Source of the DNA: Pullichristensenella sp963930055 | GTDB taxonomy: Bacteria > Bacillota > Clostridia > Christensenellales > Aristaeellaceae | DNA length: 64,000 nucleotides | Direction of reading: 5' to 3' | NCBI GenBank assembly: GCA_963930055.1 | Contig: CAWVKS010000004.1 | Location: 124,001 to 188,000 of the forward strand | Shown here: positions 42,150-50,123 of the stretch, in pieces | How positions within the stretch are numbered: the first letter of the stretch is position 1 | How the letters are laid out: each line of letters begins with the position of its first letter | Notes under the pieces: model-generated | Told to the model about the DNA's origin: nothing | The model's database searches: none | Seen by the model: the letters and a program-made list of their open reading frames with translations, nothing else | Position numbers and translations under genes: made by a program

Positions 42150-43607
42150 ATGCGATCAGCGATCCAGCCGTTCGCGGAGTGTTTGCGGGAGATCGCCGCC
42201 GCGCGCGGCTGGTCGATGGACGCTTTGGCGAACATGACGGGCTACAAGAGCAGGACGAGCGTTTCGCGTATCCTGCAGGAACAGAGCAGCCACAAAAACC
42301 GGGAGCGCTTTTTTGCGTGCCTTTGCCAAAGCGGCATGCTTTCGACGGAGGAGGAGGGTCGCCTGCGCGCGGCGTTGGATGTGAGCCTCATCGGCATGGA
42401 CAAGGCCTGCGCGCGCCGCATCTTCCTGGATCTGATCCTTGGCAGCGGCGCGGGCGAGGAAGGCTCGCCGAATCTCGATCGCCTGCTGGAAATGCTCGGC
42501 AACGCCAGGGGCGCGCGGATTTTGGCCGTCAATTGCATGCACGAACCCGTGTTCGCCCGCCTGCGCGACGTTTTGTCGGAAAACGACGGTTGCAGCATGC
42601 GCCACTATTTCAACCTCGGCGAAAACGAGCGCGAGGCGGCGCAGGCGATGTATTGCCTGTCGCGCATGACCTATCTTCCCAACTATGCGGCCTTCGCCTG
42701 CGAACGCGGCGGGCGCAACGCCGGCATGCTGCTGGGGCTGAACCTTTTATGCGCCTCTGTGGAGGAGGCGGACGGCACGGCCTCGGACGTGCTGGTGGTG
42801 CTCTCGGAACACTTCCGCGCGGCCATGTACCGCCTGCCCGCGGAAAACGGCCTGTTCGCCTTCGTGGAGCGCGTGCTCTCCCAGGCCATGGCCTCCGCCG
42901 AGCCCGTCACGCGCCTGTGCAGCGCCAGCAACGGCCCGGAGAGCTTCGTGGAGATCATGCAGTACTGGGAGGAGTGCGAGCGCGGGCGCAATATGTACCA
43001 CGTCAAGTCCGACCTCTGCGTAAACAGCATCCCCACGCAATACCTGCGCGCCTGCCTGGAAGAGCGCGAACTGCTGGAGTTTTTCCCCGGGGTGGGGCTG
43101 GAGGAGCTGCGCCTCCTGCTTGACACGCTGCTCTACTTCCAGCGTCTGCGCTACAAGAACATGTACGAGAGCCGGAGCCCCAAGCACCTTATCCTCACCC
43201 AGGGCGGCCTCAGGCACTTTGCGGAGACAGGCATGACCACGGAGCACTTCACCGCCATGCGCCCGTTCACCGTGCGCGAACGCATCGCCATCCTCGAGGA
43301 TATCCTTTCCAAGGCCGAGCAGAACAGGCACTTCTACCTCTATCTGTTCAAGGAGGGCTTTGAGCCGGAATACGAGGTCAACTGCTGGGAGGGCCGCGGT
43401 ATGACGGCTTTCCCCATCAAGAGGGGGGAGCGCGTGGACAACTACTGCAACAACGTCATCTGCCACCCGCGCGTGGTCGCCGCCTTCCGCGAATACTTCA
43501 TGGAGGACCTGCGCGTCAACCAGACGCTCCCGGCCGCCGGGCGCAACGCTTTTTTGCACGGCCTCATTGAGGAGCTCAAGGCAAAGCTGCGGCAGGGCGC
43601 GGACTGA
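42150..43607 (+). CDS. HTH-domain protein, large C-terminal region of unknown function
   Basis: 485-residue cytoplasmic protein. An N-terminal XRE-like helix-turn-helix is suggested by ECLREIAAARGWSMDALANM and TGYKSRTSVSRILQEQSS (about residues 9-47), so it probably binds DNA. The rest (about 440 residues) has no motif I recognise, no membrane segment, and several Cys and aromatic residues. RBS GGGGGAAG lies just upstream of the ATG, and the gene has its own strong promoter. It is monocistronic, closed by a terminator into which the 201-bp repeat has inserted. A regulatory role is inference. Confidence 0.65.
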   Translation: MRSAIQPFAECLREIAAARGWSMDALANMTGYKSRTSVSRILQEQSSHKNRERFFACLCQSGMLSTEEEGRLRAALDVSLIGMDKACARRIFLDLILGSGAGEEGSPNLDRLLEMLGNARGARILAVNCMHEPVFARLRDVLSENDGCSMRHYFNLGENEREAAQAMYCLSRMTYLPNYAAFACERGGRNAGMLLGLNLLCASVEEADGTASDVLVVLSEHFRAAMYRLPAENGLFAFVERVLSQAMASAEPVTRLCSASNGPESFVEIMQYWEECERGRNMYHVKSDLCVNSIPTQYLRACLEERELLEFFPGVGLEELRLLLDTLLYFQRLRYKNMYESRSPKHLILTQGGLRHFAETGMTTEHFTAMRPFTVRERIAILEDILSKAEQNRHFYLYLFKEGFEPEYEVNCWEGRGMTAFPIKRGERVDNYCNNVICHPRVVAAFREYFMEDLRVNQTLPAAGRNAFLHGLIEELKAKLRQGAD

Positions 43608-43624
43608 GTGCCGCACGTAAAAAC

Positions 43625-43645
43625 AGGACGGGCCACGCCCGTCCT
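43625..43645. terminator. terminator hairpin, left copy flanking the 201-bp repeat
   Basis: AGGACGGGCcacGCCCGTCCT: 9-bp stem, 3-base loop. The preceding plus-strand AAAAAC gives a T-tract for minus-strand transcripts, so this copy can stop the flavoprotein operon. Exact copy at 43847-43867. Confidence 0.85.
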
Positions 43646-43846
43646 CAGAGCGCTGACAAAGCCCACAACCGCGAAAATTGCCCCGATAAAATGAAAATCA
43701 GTGGCAATTTTTGCTTCCTGCGTCAGCTGCACTTGCATCCTGCGGTCACTTACGTCTATGTAAGCTTCCTTGGATGCAAGCACAGCTTCCTTGGCTTGCA
43801 GGCTTTCTCAACGCTCTGCCAGTCTGTTGACTTTGTCAACATCCTG
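43646..43846 (-). repeat. 201-bp structured interspersed repeat inserted in a terminator, copy B (inverted)
   Basis: Same length as copy A at 25026-25226 and opposite in orientation; 17 mismatches, no gaps. Ends are CAGAGCGCTGACAAAG on the plus left side and CTTTGTCAACATCCTG on the right. The 16-bp internal pairing is preserved with two G-U wobbles, and the hairpin near one end reads AAAATTGCC/GGCAATTTT, with two compensated base pairs relative to copy A. Flanked by exact 21-bp copies of a terminator hairpin unrelated in sequence to that at copy A. Confidence 0.9.
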
Positions 43847-43867
43847 AGGACGGGCCACGCCCGTCCT
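43847..43867. terminator. terminator hairpin, right copy flanking the 201-bp repeat
   Basis: Exact copy of 43625-43645, followed on the plus strand by GTTTTATG, so this copy keeps the T-tract for rightward transcripts. Left and right copies together preserve both halves of an originally bidirectional terminator. Confidence 0.85.
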
Positions 43868-43886
43868 GTTTTATGCGTATGTCCGC

Positions 43887-44255
43887 TTACTGCTCGCGGG
43901 CGGCGCGGTCGTCCGTGGCCACGAGGTCCACGCCCGTGCCGGCGATGTCGCGCATGAGCACGTCGCCGATGGCCACCGGCGCCTGCACGCGCAAGGAGCG
44001 CAGCGCCTTGAGCACTTCCGGGATCTTCGCCTTGGGCACGGCCTGCGCCGTCTTGACCGGGCAGAGCGGGTGCTCGCCGCCGGAAACGGCCACCAGAGAG
44101 GTGACGGTGCGCACCGGGCAGGCGACTTCCTGGCGGCAATAGGCTTCGCCGCGCTTGCACTGGTTGCCGGAAACGCGCGTTTGCGCGCCCTCCGTCTCCA
44201 CAGTCACGCGACAGCCCATGGGGCAGACGATGCAGGTCAGTTCATGCTTCTCCAT
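43887..44255 (-). CDS. DUF1667-family protein with Cys motifs
   Basis: 122-residue protein of the DUF1667 family, which accompanies GlpA-like and GlpB-like flavoproteins in Clostridia. Cysteines form CIVCPMGC near residue 9, then NQCKRGEAYC and CPV, suggesting an iron-sulphur or zinc site; an electron-transfer role beside the two flavoproteins is plausible but unproven. The ATG overlaps the end of the upstream gene by 14 bases. It is the last gene of the operon, and the terminator with the inserted repeat lies downstream. Confidence 0.82.
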   Translation of the reverse strand: MEKHELTCIVCPMGCRVTVETEGAQTRVSGNQCKRGEAYCRQEVACPVRTVTSLVAVSGGEHPLCPVKTAQAVPKAKIPEVLKALRSLRVQAPVAIGDVLMRDIAGTGVDLVATDDRAAREQ

Positions 44256-45519
44256 GCCGCACCTCCTCAGCGTCCCCGGAAAGGCGCACGGTGACGTCCC
44301 CGCGCACGCCGTCCAGCCTGATCGTTGCAGTTTCCATCTCGCCCGGCGTCATCACGGGCTTTTTGCGGCGCAGGAGCACGTCCTCGCCGCAGAGGACTTC
44401 CAGCGCCCTGCCGCGGTAGACGTTGTCCACGCGGAAGTATATATCCACTTCGCCCTGCGCCGGGGCGCTGAGCCGCTGGGGCACCACGTAGCGCACGCCG
44501 TCGCCGGCGCGCACGGCAAAGCCCTCGCCGCGTTTGCCGCCGCGCAGCGCGTACTGCGCCGCCGACGCGCCGGCGATCTTCGCCTCTACGGACACGTTGT
44601 CCACCAGGTCGTGCACATGCAGCACGTTCCCGCAGGAAAAGATGCCGGGAATGGACGTCTGCCGCCGCTCGTCGACCACCGCGCCGCCGGTCACAGCGTC
44701 GATCTCCACGCCCGCGCCGCGGGAAAGCTCGTTTTCGGGGATCAGACCCACCGACAGAAGCAGCGTGTCGCAGGGCACGAAGCGCGCCGAGCCGCGCAGG
44801 GGCAGGCGCGTGGCGGGGTCTACCTCGCTGATGGTCACGCCCTCCACGCGCTCGCGCCCGTGCACGCGCGTGACCGTGTGGTTGAACAGGATCGGTATGC
44901 CGTTGTCCTCCAGGCACTGGACGATGTTGCGCTTCAGGCCGCTGGAATAGGGCATGATCTCCGCCACCAGTTCGACCTTCGCGCCCTCCCAGGTCATGCG
45001 CCTGGCCATGATCAGGCCAATGTCGCCCGAGCCGAGGATGACCACGCGCTTGCCGGGCAGGTAGCCGTCGATGTTGGTCAGCCGCTGCGCCGTGCCCGCC
45101 GTATAGACGCCCGCGGGCCGCGTGCCGGGGATGCCCAACGCCCCGCGCGGCCGCTCGCGGCAGCCCATGGCCAGCACCACCGCGCCGGCGGAGAGGACGG
45201 TTAGGCCGCGCTCGGCGCTGACGCAGGTCACTTCGCGCCCGGCGCTGATTTCCAGCGCCATTGTGTCCAGCCAGACCTCGATGCCCGCGCTTTCAAGGCG
45301 CTCGATAAAGCGCTTTACATATTCCGGCCCGGTCAGTTCCTCGCCGAAGTAGTGCAGGCCGAAGCCGTTGTGTATGCACTGCTGCAGAATGCCGCCCAGC
45401 GCCCGGTCGCGCTCGAGGATGACGATCTTCGCCCCCGGGGCCTGCGCGCGCGCTTCCAGCGCCGCCGCCAGGCCCGCCGGGCCGCCGCCGACGATGACCA
45501 CGTCAAAATGCCTGTCCAT
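44242..45519 (-). CDS. FAD/NAD-dependent pyridine nucleotide-disulphide-type oxidoreductase (GlpB-like position)
   Basis: 425-residue flavoprotein. FAD-binding GGGPAGLAAALEAR starts near residue 9; an NAD-binding GSGDIGLIMARRMTWEG is in the middle; the second FAD block is near PGIFSCGNVLHVHDLVDNV. The CxxxxC redox disulphide of lipoamide dehydrogenases is absent, although IQQCIHNGFGLHYFGEELTG is typical of the family in this operon. It likely passes electrons between NAD(H) and the partner flavoprotein in anaerobic glycerol 3-phosphate (or 2-hydroxyacid) oxidation. ATG 45519 has GGAGG 7 bases upstream; a GTG at 45525 is too close to it. It follows the GlpA-like gene after 2 bases. Confidence 0.85.
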   Translation of the reverse strand: MDRHFDVVIVGGGPAGLAAALEARAQAPGAKIVILERDRALGGILQQCIHNGFGLHYFGEELTGPEYVKRFIERLESAGIEVWLDTMALEISAGREVTCVSAERGLTVLSAGAVVLAMGCRERPRGALGIPGTRPAGVYTAGTAQRLTNIDGYLPGKRVVILGSGDIGLIMARRMTWEGAKVELVAEIMPYSSGLKRNIVQCLEDNGIPILFNHTVTRVHGRERVEGVTISEVDPATRLPLRGSARFVPCDTLLLSVGLIPENELSRGAGVEIDAVTGGAVVDERRQTSIPGIFSCGNVLHVHDLVDNVSVEAKIAGASAAQYALRGGKRGEGFAVRAGDGVRYVVPQRLSAPAQGEVDIYFRVDNVYRGRALEVLCGEDVLLRRKKPVMTPGEMETATIRLDGVRGDVTVRLSGDAEEVRHGEA

Positions 45520-45521
45520 CC

Positions 45522-46958
45522 TCACACCTCCCCGCGCGTCTTGCCCGCGACCATGTAGGAATTGCCGCCGGACTTGGTGATCGCCTCTTCGGGGATCTCC
45601 GCCTCGCGGGCGATGATCTCCATCACGCGCGGCGTGCAGAAGCCGCCCTGGCAGCGGCCCATGCCGGCTCGCGTGCGGCGCTTGACGCCGTCCACGGTGC
45701 GCGCCCCGCGGCGCACGGCCTCGACGATCTCCGCTTCGGTGACGTTTTCGCAGCGGCAGATCACGCGGCCATAGAGCGGGTTTTCGGCGATGGCACGCCC
45801 CCGTTCCTCCGCCGTCATCGTGCGGAACACGGGAATGTGCTTGCGATAAGGGTCAAACTGCGCCTTTTCGTCCATCACCAGGCCGGTGATGCGCAGCTCT
45901 TCCTCCACCTGCTCGGCGATGGCCGGCGCGCTGGTCAGGCCCGGCGAGCAGATGCCCGCGGCGTGGATCAGGCGCGCGTCCATTTCCGAGGAAGTGATGA
46001 TGAAGTCGCCCGTCGAGGGCTGGGCGCGCAGGCCGGCGAAGGCGCGGATGGTGTTGCGCAGGTTCAGCGTCGGCGTAGCCTCCAGCGCCAGCGTGGCCAG
46101 CACTTCGGTGAGGTTGGCGTCCACGGAGGTATCTTCCTTGTCGTTGACATTCACCGCCGTCGGCCCGGCGAACACGTTGCCGTCCACCGTCGGCGCGACC
46201 AGCACGCCCTTGCCCAGCTTGGTGGGCGTGTGGAACAGCACCTTGTCCGGGCGGCGCTCCGTGCGGTCAAAGAGCATGTATTCGCCCTTGCGGGGGCGGA
46301 TCTCAAAGGAATCGTCGCCGATCATGCGCGCCACGTCGTCGGCGTGGATGCCGGCGGCGTTGACTACGCGCTTGGCGCTGATGCACTCGTCGCCGCAGCG
46401 GATCACCATGTTGTTCGGCTCGGAGACGATCCACTTCACCGGCCTGTTCAAAAGCAGCTCCGCGCCGTTGGCGACGGCGTTTTCCGCGCAGGCGATGGTC
46501 ATCTCGTAGGGGCAGGTGATGCCGGCGGTCCTGGCGTGCAGGGCGGCGATGGCCTTGTCCGAGAGCATCGGTTCCAGCGCGCGCGCCTGTTCGCCGGTGA
46601 GCAATTCCATCTCCGGCACGCCGTTTTGCAGCCCGCGCTCGTAAAGCCAGCGCAGCTCCAGCTTTTCATCCGGGTTGAAGGCCGCCACCAGAGAGCCGAC
46701 GCGCTGGAAGGGCACGTCAAGTTCCCTGCACCACTGGGAGTACAGCGCGTTGCCGCGCACGTTCAACTTGGCCATCAGCGTGCCGGCGGGGCAATCATAG
46801 CCGGCGTGGACGATGGCGGAATTGGCGCGCGAAGCGCCCATGGCCACGTCCTCGGCGGCGTCGATCAGCGCGATCTTCAGCCGGAAGCGCGACAAATGCC
46901 GCGCCACCGCGCAGCCGGTCACGCCGGCGCCGATGATCGCTACGTCGTAATTGCGCAT
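45522..46958 (-). CDS. GlpA-like FAD-dependent dehydrogenase with C-terminal [2Fe-2S] BFD domain
   Basis: 478-residue flavoprotein of the DAO family: FAD-binding IIGAGVTGCAVARHLSR at residue 8, a second conserved block GYDCPAGTLMAKLNVRGN, and a C-terminal bacterioferritin-associated ferredoxin-like domain with CRCENVTEAEI and CQGGFC. The domain order matches anaerobic glycerol-3-phosphate dehydrogenase subunit A and the related clostridial NAD(P)/FAD proteins. With the downstream flavoprotein and DUF1667 gene it forms the common three-gene unit. Glycerol 3-phosphate is the likely substrate, but no glpF or glpK is nearby and L-2-hydroxyglutarate-type oxidation remains possible. RBS AGGAGG; promoter at 46994-47022. 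Confidence 0.86.
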   Translation of the reverse strand: MRNYDVAIIGAGVTGCAVARHLSRFRLKIALIDAAEDVAMGASRANSAIVHAGYDCPAGTLMAKLNVRGNALYSQWCRELDVPFQRVGSLVAAFNPDEKLELRWLYERGLQNGVPEMELLTGEQARALEPMLSDKAIAALHARTAGITCPYEMTIACAENAVANGAELLLNRPVKWIVSEPNNMVIRCGDECISAKRVVNAAGIHADDVARMIGDDSFEIRPRKGEYMLFDRTERRPDKVLFHTPTKLGKGVLVAPTVDGNVFAGPTAVNVNDKEDTSVDANLTEVLATLALEATPTLNLRNTIRAFAGLRAQPSTGDFIITSSEMDARLIHAAGICSPGLTSAPAIAEQVEEELRITGLVMDEKAQFDPYRKHIPVFRTMTAEERGRAIAENPLYGRVICRCENVTEAEIVEAVRRGARTVDGVKRRTRAGMGRCQGGFCTPRVMEIIAREAEIPEEAITKSGGNSYMVAGKTRGEV

Positions 46959-46993
46959 AGTTTTCCTCCTCTGTATATGCAGTCCCTGCTTAT

Positions 46994-47022
46994 ATTGTAG
47001 AAGTTCAGCGGGGGTACGTCAA
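46994..47022 (-). promoter_or_regulatory. sigma-A promoter of the flavoprotein operon
   Basis: On the minus strand TTGACG (47017-47022) is followed by a 17-base spacer and TACAAT (46994-46999), 35 bp upstream of the GlpA-like start. Confidence 0.72.
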
Positions 47023-47118
47023 TGGCCGTTTTTGAAAAGGAAACGTTAATATACGGCATAAAAACGCAACATTCGCGCGGTTTCAAGGGCGCAATGTTAA
47101 AATTTGCGCATGGACGCG

Positions 47119-47148
47119 TTGACAACCCCCGCGCCCTTCCCGTATAAT
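47119..47148 (+). promoter_or_regulatory. sigma-A promoter of the acetate-kinase-like gene
   Basis: Perfect TTGACA (47119-47124) and TATAAT (47143-47148) with an 18-base spacer, 25 bp upstream of the start codon. It is divergent from the flavoprotein operon promoter about 100 bp away. Confidence 0.85.
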
Positions 47149-47173
47149 AGGGAAAAAACACAGGAGCGTGCCC

Positions 47174-48370
47174 ATGAAGATACTGGTCAGCAACGCGGGG
47201 AGCACATCCCTGAAATTCAAGCTCTTTGACATGGACGGCGAACAGGCGCTGTGCGACGCGCGCGTGGAGCGCGTGGGCAGCCGCGACCGGGCGATCTTTA
47301 CCTACAAAAACCTCGCAAGCGGCGCAAAGCAGCGCCGCGAGGGGCTTTGCGTGCCGGAATACACCGACGGCGTGCGGCTGTTCCTGGACGCCGTGACCGA
47401 TTCGGAAAACGGCGTCCTGCGCGACATCCGCGAGGTGGAGGCCGTGGGCTTCAAGACCGTCATCGCCCAGAAGTTCCTCGGCGACCACGAGCTGACCGAC
47501 GAGGTAATGGCCGCGCTCGAGCACGGCGTGCGCATCGCCCCGGCGCACAACATCCCCTATATCGAGACGATCAACGTGTTCAAGCGCCTGTTGCCCACCG
47601 CGCGCATGGTCGGCGCCTTTGAGACGGACTTCCACCGCACGGTGCCCTTCGAGCGGCAGGTCTATTCCGTGCCCTATGAATGGTATGAAAAATACGGCGT
47701 GCGCCGCTACGGCTACCACGGCGCTTCCCACGGCTACGTGGCCGGCCGCATCGCCGCGTTGAGCGATGGCCGCGCGCGGCGCGTGGTCTCCTGCCACCTG
47801 GGCGGCAGCGGCTCCCTGTGCGCCATACTCGACGGCAGGAGCGTGGACAGCACCTGCGGCTTCTCTTTGCAGAGCGGCCTGCCGCACTCCAACCGCGCCG
47901 GCGACATCGACCCTTACATCTTCCCCTTCCTGCTCGGCGAGGGCCTGGGCGCGGAGGAGATCACCCGCGGCATCACCAAAAACGGCGGCCTGCTGGGCGT
48001 GAGCGGCGTCAGCGGCGACATGCGCGACCTCGAGGAAGCCATCGCGGCGGGCAATGAACGCGCCCGCCTGGCTGTGGAGATGTACCTGCACGCCATCGTC
48101 TCCGGCGTCGGCGCGCTCTACGCGGTGCTCGGCGGGCTGGACGCGCTGGTATTCACCGGCGGCATCGGCGAAAATTCCGCCATGGTGCGCGCGCGCGTCT
48201 GTACGGCGCTGCGCCATCTGGGCGTCTGGCTGGACGAGCGAAAGAACGGCCCCGGCGAGGGCGAGCGCGTCATCAGCGCGGAAGATTCCCCCGCGCAGGC
48301 GTGGGTCATCCCCGCCAACGAGGAGCTCAACGTCGCCCGCCGCACGCTCGCGCTGTTGCGCAAGGGCTGA
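47174..48370 (+). CDS. acetate/propionate-family kinase, divergent
   Basis: 398-residue member of the ASKHA acetate kinase family, which phosphorylates acetate (or a related short-chain acid) with ATP. Conserved: VSNAGSTSLKFKLF at the N-terminus, PAHNIPYI, AFETDFHRTVP (active-site Asp and His), RRYGYHGASHGYV and FTGGIGENSAMVR. Divergent: the usual HLGNG adenosine loop reads HLGGSGSLCAI, and the usual region before SGDIDP reads DSTCGFSLQSGLPHSNRAGD. Substrate specificity may therefore differ from acetate. No phosphotransacetylase gene adjoins. ATG 47174 is chosen with AGGAG 7 bases upstream over the GTG at 47168. Its stop codon touches a CRISPR-repeat fragment. Confidence 0.85.
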   Translation: MKILVSNAGSTSLKFKLFDMDGEQALCDARVERVGSRDRAIFTYKNLASGAKQRREGLCVPEYTDGVRLFLDAVTDSENGVLRDIREVEAVGFKTVIAQKFLGDHELTDEVMAALEHGVRIAPAHNIPYIETINVFKRLLPTARMVGAFETDFHRTVPFERQVYSVPYEWYEKYGVRRYGYHGASHGYVAGRIAALSDGRARRVVSCHLGGSGSLCAILDGRSVDSTCGFSLQSGLPHSNRAGDIDPYIFPFLLGEGLGAEEITRGITKNGGLLGVSGVSGDMRDLEEAIAAGNERARLAVEMYLHAIVSGVGALYAVLGGLDALVFTGGIGENSAMVRARVCTALRHLGVWLDERKNGPGEGERVISAEDSPAQAWVIPANEELNVARRTLALLRKG

Positions 48371-48520
48371 GCGGGGGTTGAAATTCGGACAACAAACTGT
48401 ACGGCCCTCGGTTGGAGGCAGGTCGCTCCCCTCGCGGGAAGCGGGGATTGAAATAGCCTCGAAGCGTCGGAAGCGGTACACGTCGCCATGTCGCCCCCCT
48501 CGCGGGGAGCGGGGAAAAAC
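48370..48520 (+). CRISPR. degenerate CRISPR remnant, type I-C-like repeats, two spacers
   Basis: The 3' half of a repeat (48370-48384, AGCGGGGGTTGAAAT), a 37-bp spacer (48385-48421), a full 33-bp repeat (48422-48454, beginning GTCGCTCCCC and ending GGGGATTGAAAT), a 35-bp spacer (48455-48489) and a final degenerate repeat (48490-48520, ending GGGGAAAAAC). The palindromic core and ATTGAAAT end are typical of I-C repeats. Terminal degeneration is normal for the leader-distal end. No cas gene or leader is in the window, so this is the tail of a lost or deleted array. Confidence 0.78.
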
Positions 48521-48523
48521 ATC

Positions 48524-48558
48524 GACGGCAGGCGCCTTTTGCGGCGTCTGCCGTTTTT
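48524..48558. terminator. rho-independent terminator between the CRISPR remnant and sigE
   Basis: ACGGCAGGCGCC pairs with GGCGTCTGCCGT-type sequence over about 11 bp with one bulge; TTTTTCC follows on the plus strand. On the minus strand a T-tract further on lets it end the sigE transcript. Confidence 0.7.
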
Positions 48559-48568
48559 CCGTCCCGCG

Positions 48569-49276
48569 TCAGGCCATCTTCTCGATCTCTGTGCGCAGTT
48601 TGCCGATGATGCGCTTTTCCAGGCGCGATATGTAGCTCTGGGAAATGCCCAGCTTGTCGGCTACTTCCTTTTGCGTGTGTTCCCCGCCGCCGCCCAGCCC
48701 GTAGCGCATGCGCACGATGTCGCGCTCGCGGCCGGAAAGCGTTTCCACCGCCGCGGCCAGCATCTGCTTTTCCACGGCGGAATCCAGCTCGCGCGAGACC
48801 AGGTCCGGCTCGGTGCCGAGTATGTCGGAGAGCAAAAGCTCGTTGCCGTCCCAGTCCGTGTTGAGCGGTTCGTCGAAAGAGACTTCCAGCTTCAGGCGGC
48901 TGGTGCGCCGCAGCACCATGAGGATCTCGTTTTCGATGCAGCGCGAGGCATAGGTCGCCAGCTTGATGTTCTTGTCCGGGTCAAAGGAATTGACCGCCTT
49001 GATCAGCCCGATCGTGCCGATGGAGATCAGGTCCTCGATGCCGATGCCCGTGTTTTCAAATTTGCGGGCGATGTAGACCACCAGCCGCAGGTTGCGCTCG
49101 ATGAGCGTGGCGCGCGCCGTGGGGTCGTCCTCGGCCATTTTGCGCATGTAAGCGAGCTCCTCCTCCCGCGTCAGCGGCGGGGGCAGCGTTTCGCTGCCGC
49201 CTATGTAGCAAATTCCTCCCCGCCTGAGTTGTACCACCAGCCCGAATATGGAACGCCGAACCTGCGCCAATGCCAT
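48569..49276 (-). CDS. sigE: RNA polymerase sporulation sigma factor, pro-sigma-E
   Basis: 235-residue mother-cell sigma factor. An N-terminal hydrophobic pro-sequence (IFGLVVQL) is followed by CYIGGSETLPPPLTREEE, matching the YIGGSEALPPPL region where SpoIIGA cleaves in Bacillus. Region 2 shows RNLRLVVYIARKFENTGIGI and EDLISIGTIGLIKAVNSFDP; region 3/4 shows EVSFDEPLNTDWDGNELLLS and GISQSYISRLEKRIIGKLR (helix-turn-helix). ATG 49276 is taken since AAGGAG lies 7 bases upstream; ATG 49282 is too close to that site. The protease gene spoIIGA lies directly upstream, as in all endospore formers. sigG, the usual next gene, is absent here. Confidence 0.97.
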   Translation of the reverse strand: MALAQVRRSIFGLVVQLRRGGICYIGGSETLPPPLTREEELAYMRKMAEDDPTARATLIERNLRLVVYIARKFENTGIGIEDLISIGTIGLIKAVNSFDPDKNIKLATYASRCIENEILMVLRRTSRLKLEVSFDEPLNTDWDGNELLLSDILGTEPDLVSRELDSAVEKQMLAAAVETLSGRERDIVRMRYGLGGGGEHTQKEVADKLGISQSYISRLEKRIIGKLRTEIEKMA

Positions 49277-49289
49277 GCCCATGCTCCTT

Positions 49290-50123
49290 TCATCCTGTCG
49301 TTCGCCTTGCGCTTTCCCGCTTTGCGGCGCGCTCCGCCGCCCATACCACAGGAGGCGCCAGCGCCCGCACGCCGCCGGGCATCCTGCCCGGATAGACCGC
49401 CACCCAGAGGTCGGGCGATTTGAGATAGCCGTTGCCATAGTCCATCAGGCACAATTCCGGGCGGAAGCAGTTCAGCCGCCCGCTGCCGCCCAGCGCGCCG
49501 TAGCCCACCTGGCGGAACCCCGGCGGCGCTTCGCCGGGCGGCAGGGCGTCGTAGCCTGCCGGCAGCACGTCCGCGAGCACCCCGCGCTCGCAGATGAGCA
49601 CCGGCAGGCCGCTGAACGGCTCGCGCAGGCGGTTGCCTGTGTCCACCAGCGCCCGGAAGCGCGCCTCGCCCCCGCCGGCCGCGAGGAACACGCGCACCTC
49701 CCAGGTCACCATCCGCTTTTTGCGCATGTCCGTGGCCGCCACGAGCGCGAGCGCGCCCAGCAGCGCTCCGGCGAGGAACGCCGCCGCGCCCGCGCCGCCG
49801 AACAGCCTTTGCGCCGCCAATTGCACGCCGCCGAGGAAGAGGCCGCCGCCCAGCAGCGCCAGGCCGGTCTCCAGCGCCGTGCGCACGCCGTCCGGGGGCA
49901 TGGCGACGGCCGCCAGCAAAAACGGCAGCGCCGCCGCGCCCAGCGGCGAACGCAGGGCGCGCAGCCGGGGCAGCTGGATGAGCGCCGCCCACACCGCCCC
50001 GAGCGCCGCGGCAAGCGCCACCCGCCGCCAGCGCACGCGCCCGAGGCTGCGGGCGATGACTGCCGTGGCGAGGAAGTCCATGGCGAAATTTACCAGCAGG
50101 TATGCCTCGATGCTCACCGCCAT
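49290..50123 (-). CDS. spoIIGA: sigma-E processing peptidase SpoIIGA
   Basis: 277-residue membrane aspartic protease that cleaves the pro-sequence of sigma-E in the mother cell after a signal from SpoIIR. The N-terminal half has about five hydrophobic helices (starting YLLVNFAMDFLATAVIARSL), and the C-terminal cytosolic domain carries the catalytic ALVDTGNRLREPFSG (Asp of DTGN) and MDYGNGYLKSPDLWVAVY. Very Ala/Gly/Arg-rich compared with Bacillus, in line with high GC. It is 13 bp upstream of sigE in the same orientation. An AAGGGG-type ribosome binding site precedes the ATG. Confidence 0.93.
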   Translation of the reverse strand: MAVSIEAYLLVNFAMDFLATAVIARSLGRVRWRRVALAAALGAVWAALIQLPRLRALRSPLGAAALPFLLAAVAMPPDGVRTALETGLALLGGGLFLGGVQLAAQRLFGGAGAAAFLAGALLGALALVAATDMRKKRMVTWEVRVFLAAGGGEARFRALVDTGNRLREPFSGLPVLICERGVLADVLPAGYDALPPGEAPPGFRQVGYGALGGSGRLNCFRPELCLMDYGNGYLKSPDLWVAVYPGRMPGGVRALAPPVVWAAERAAKRESARRTTG

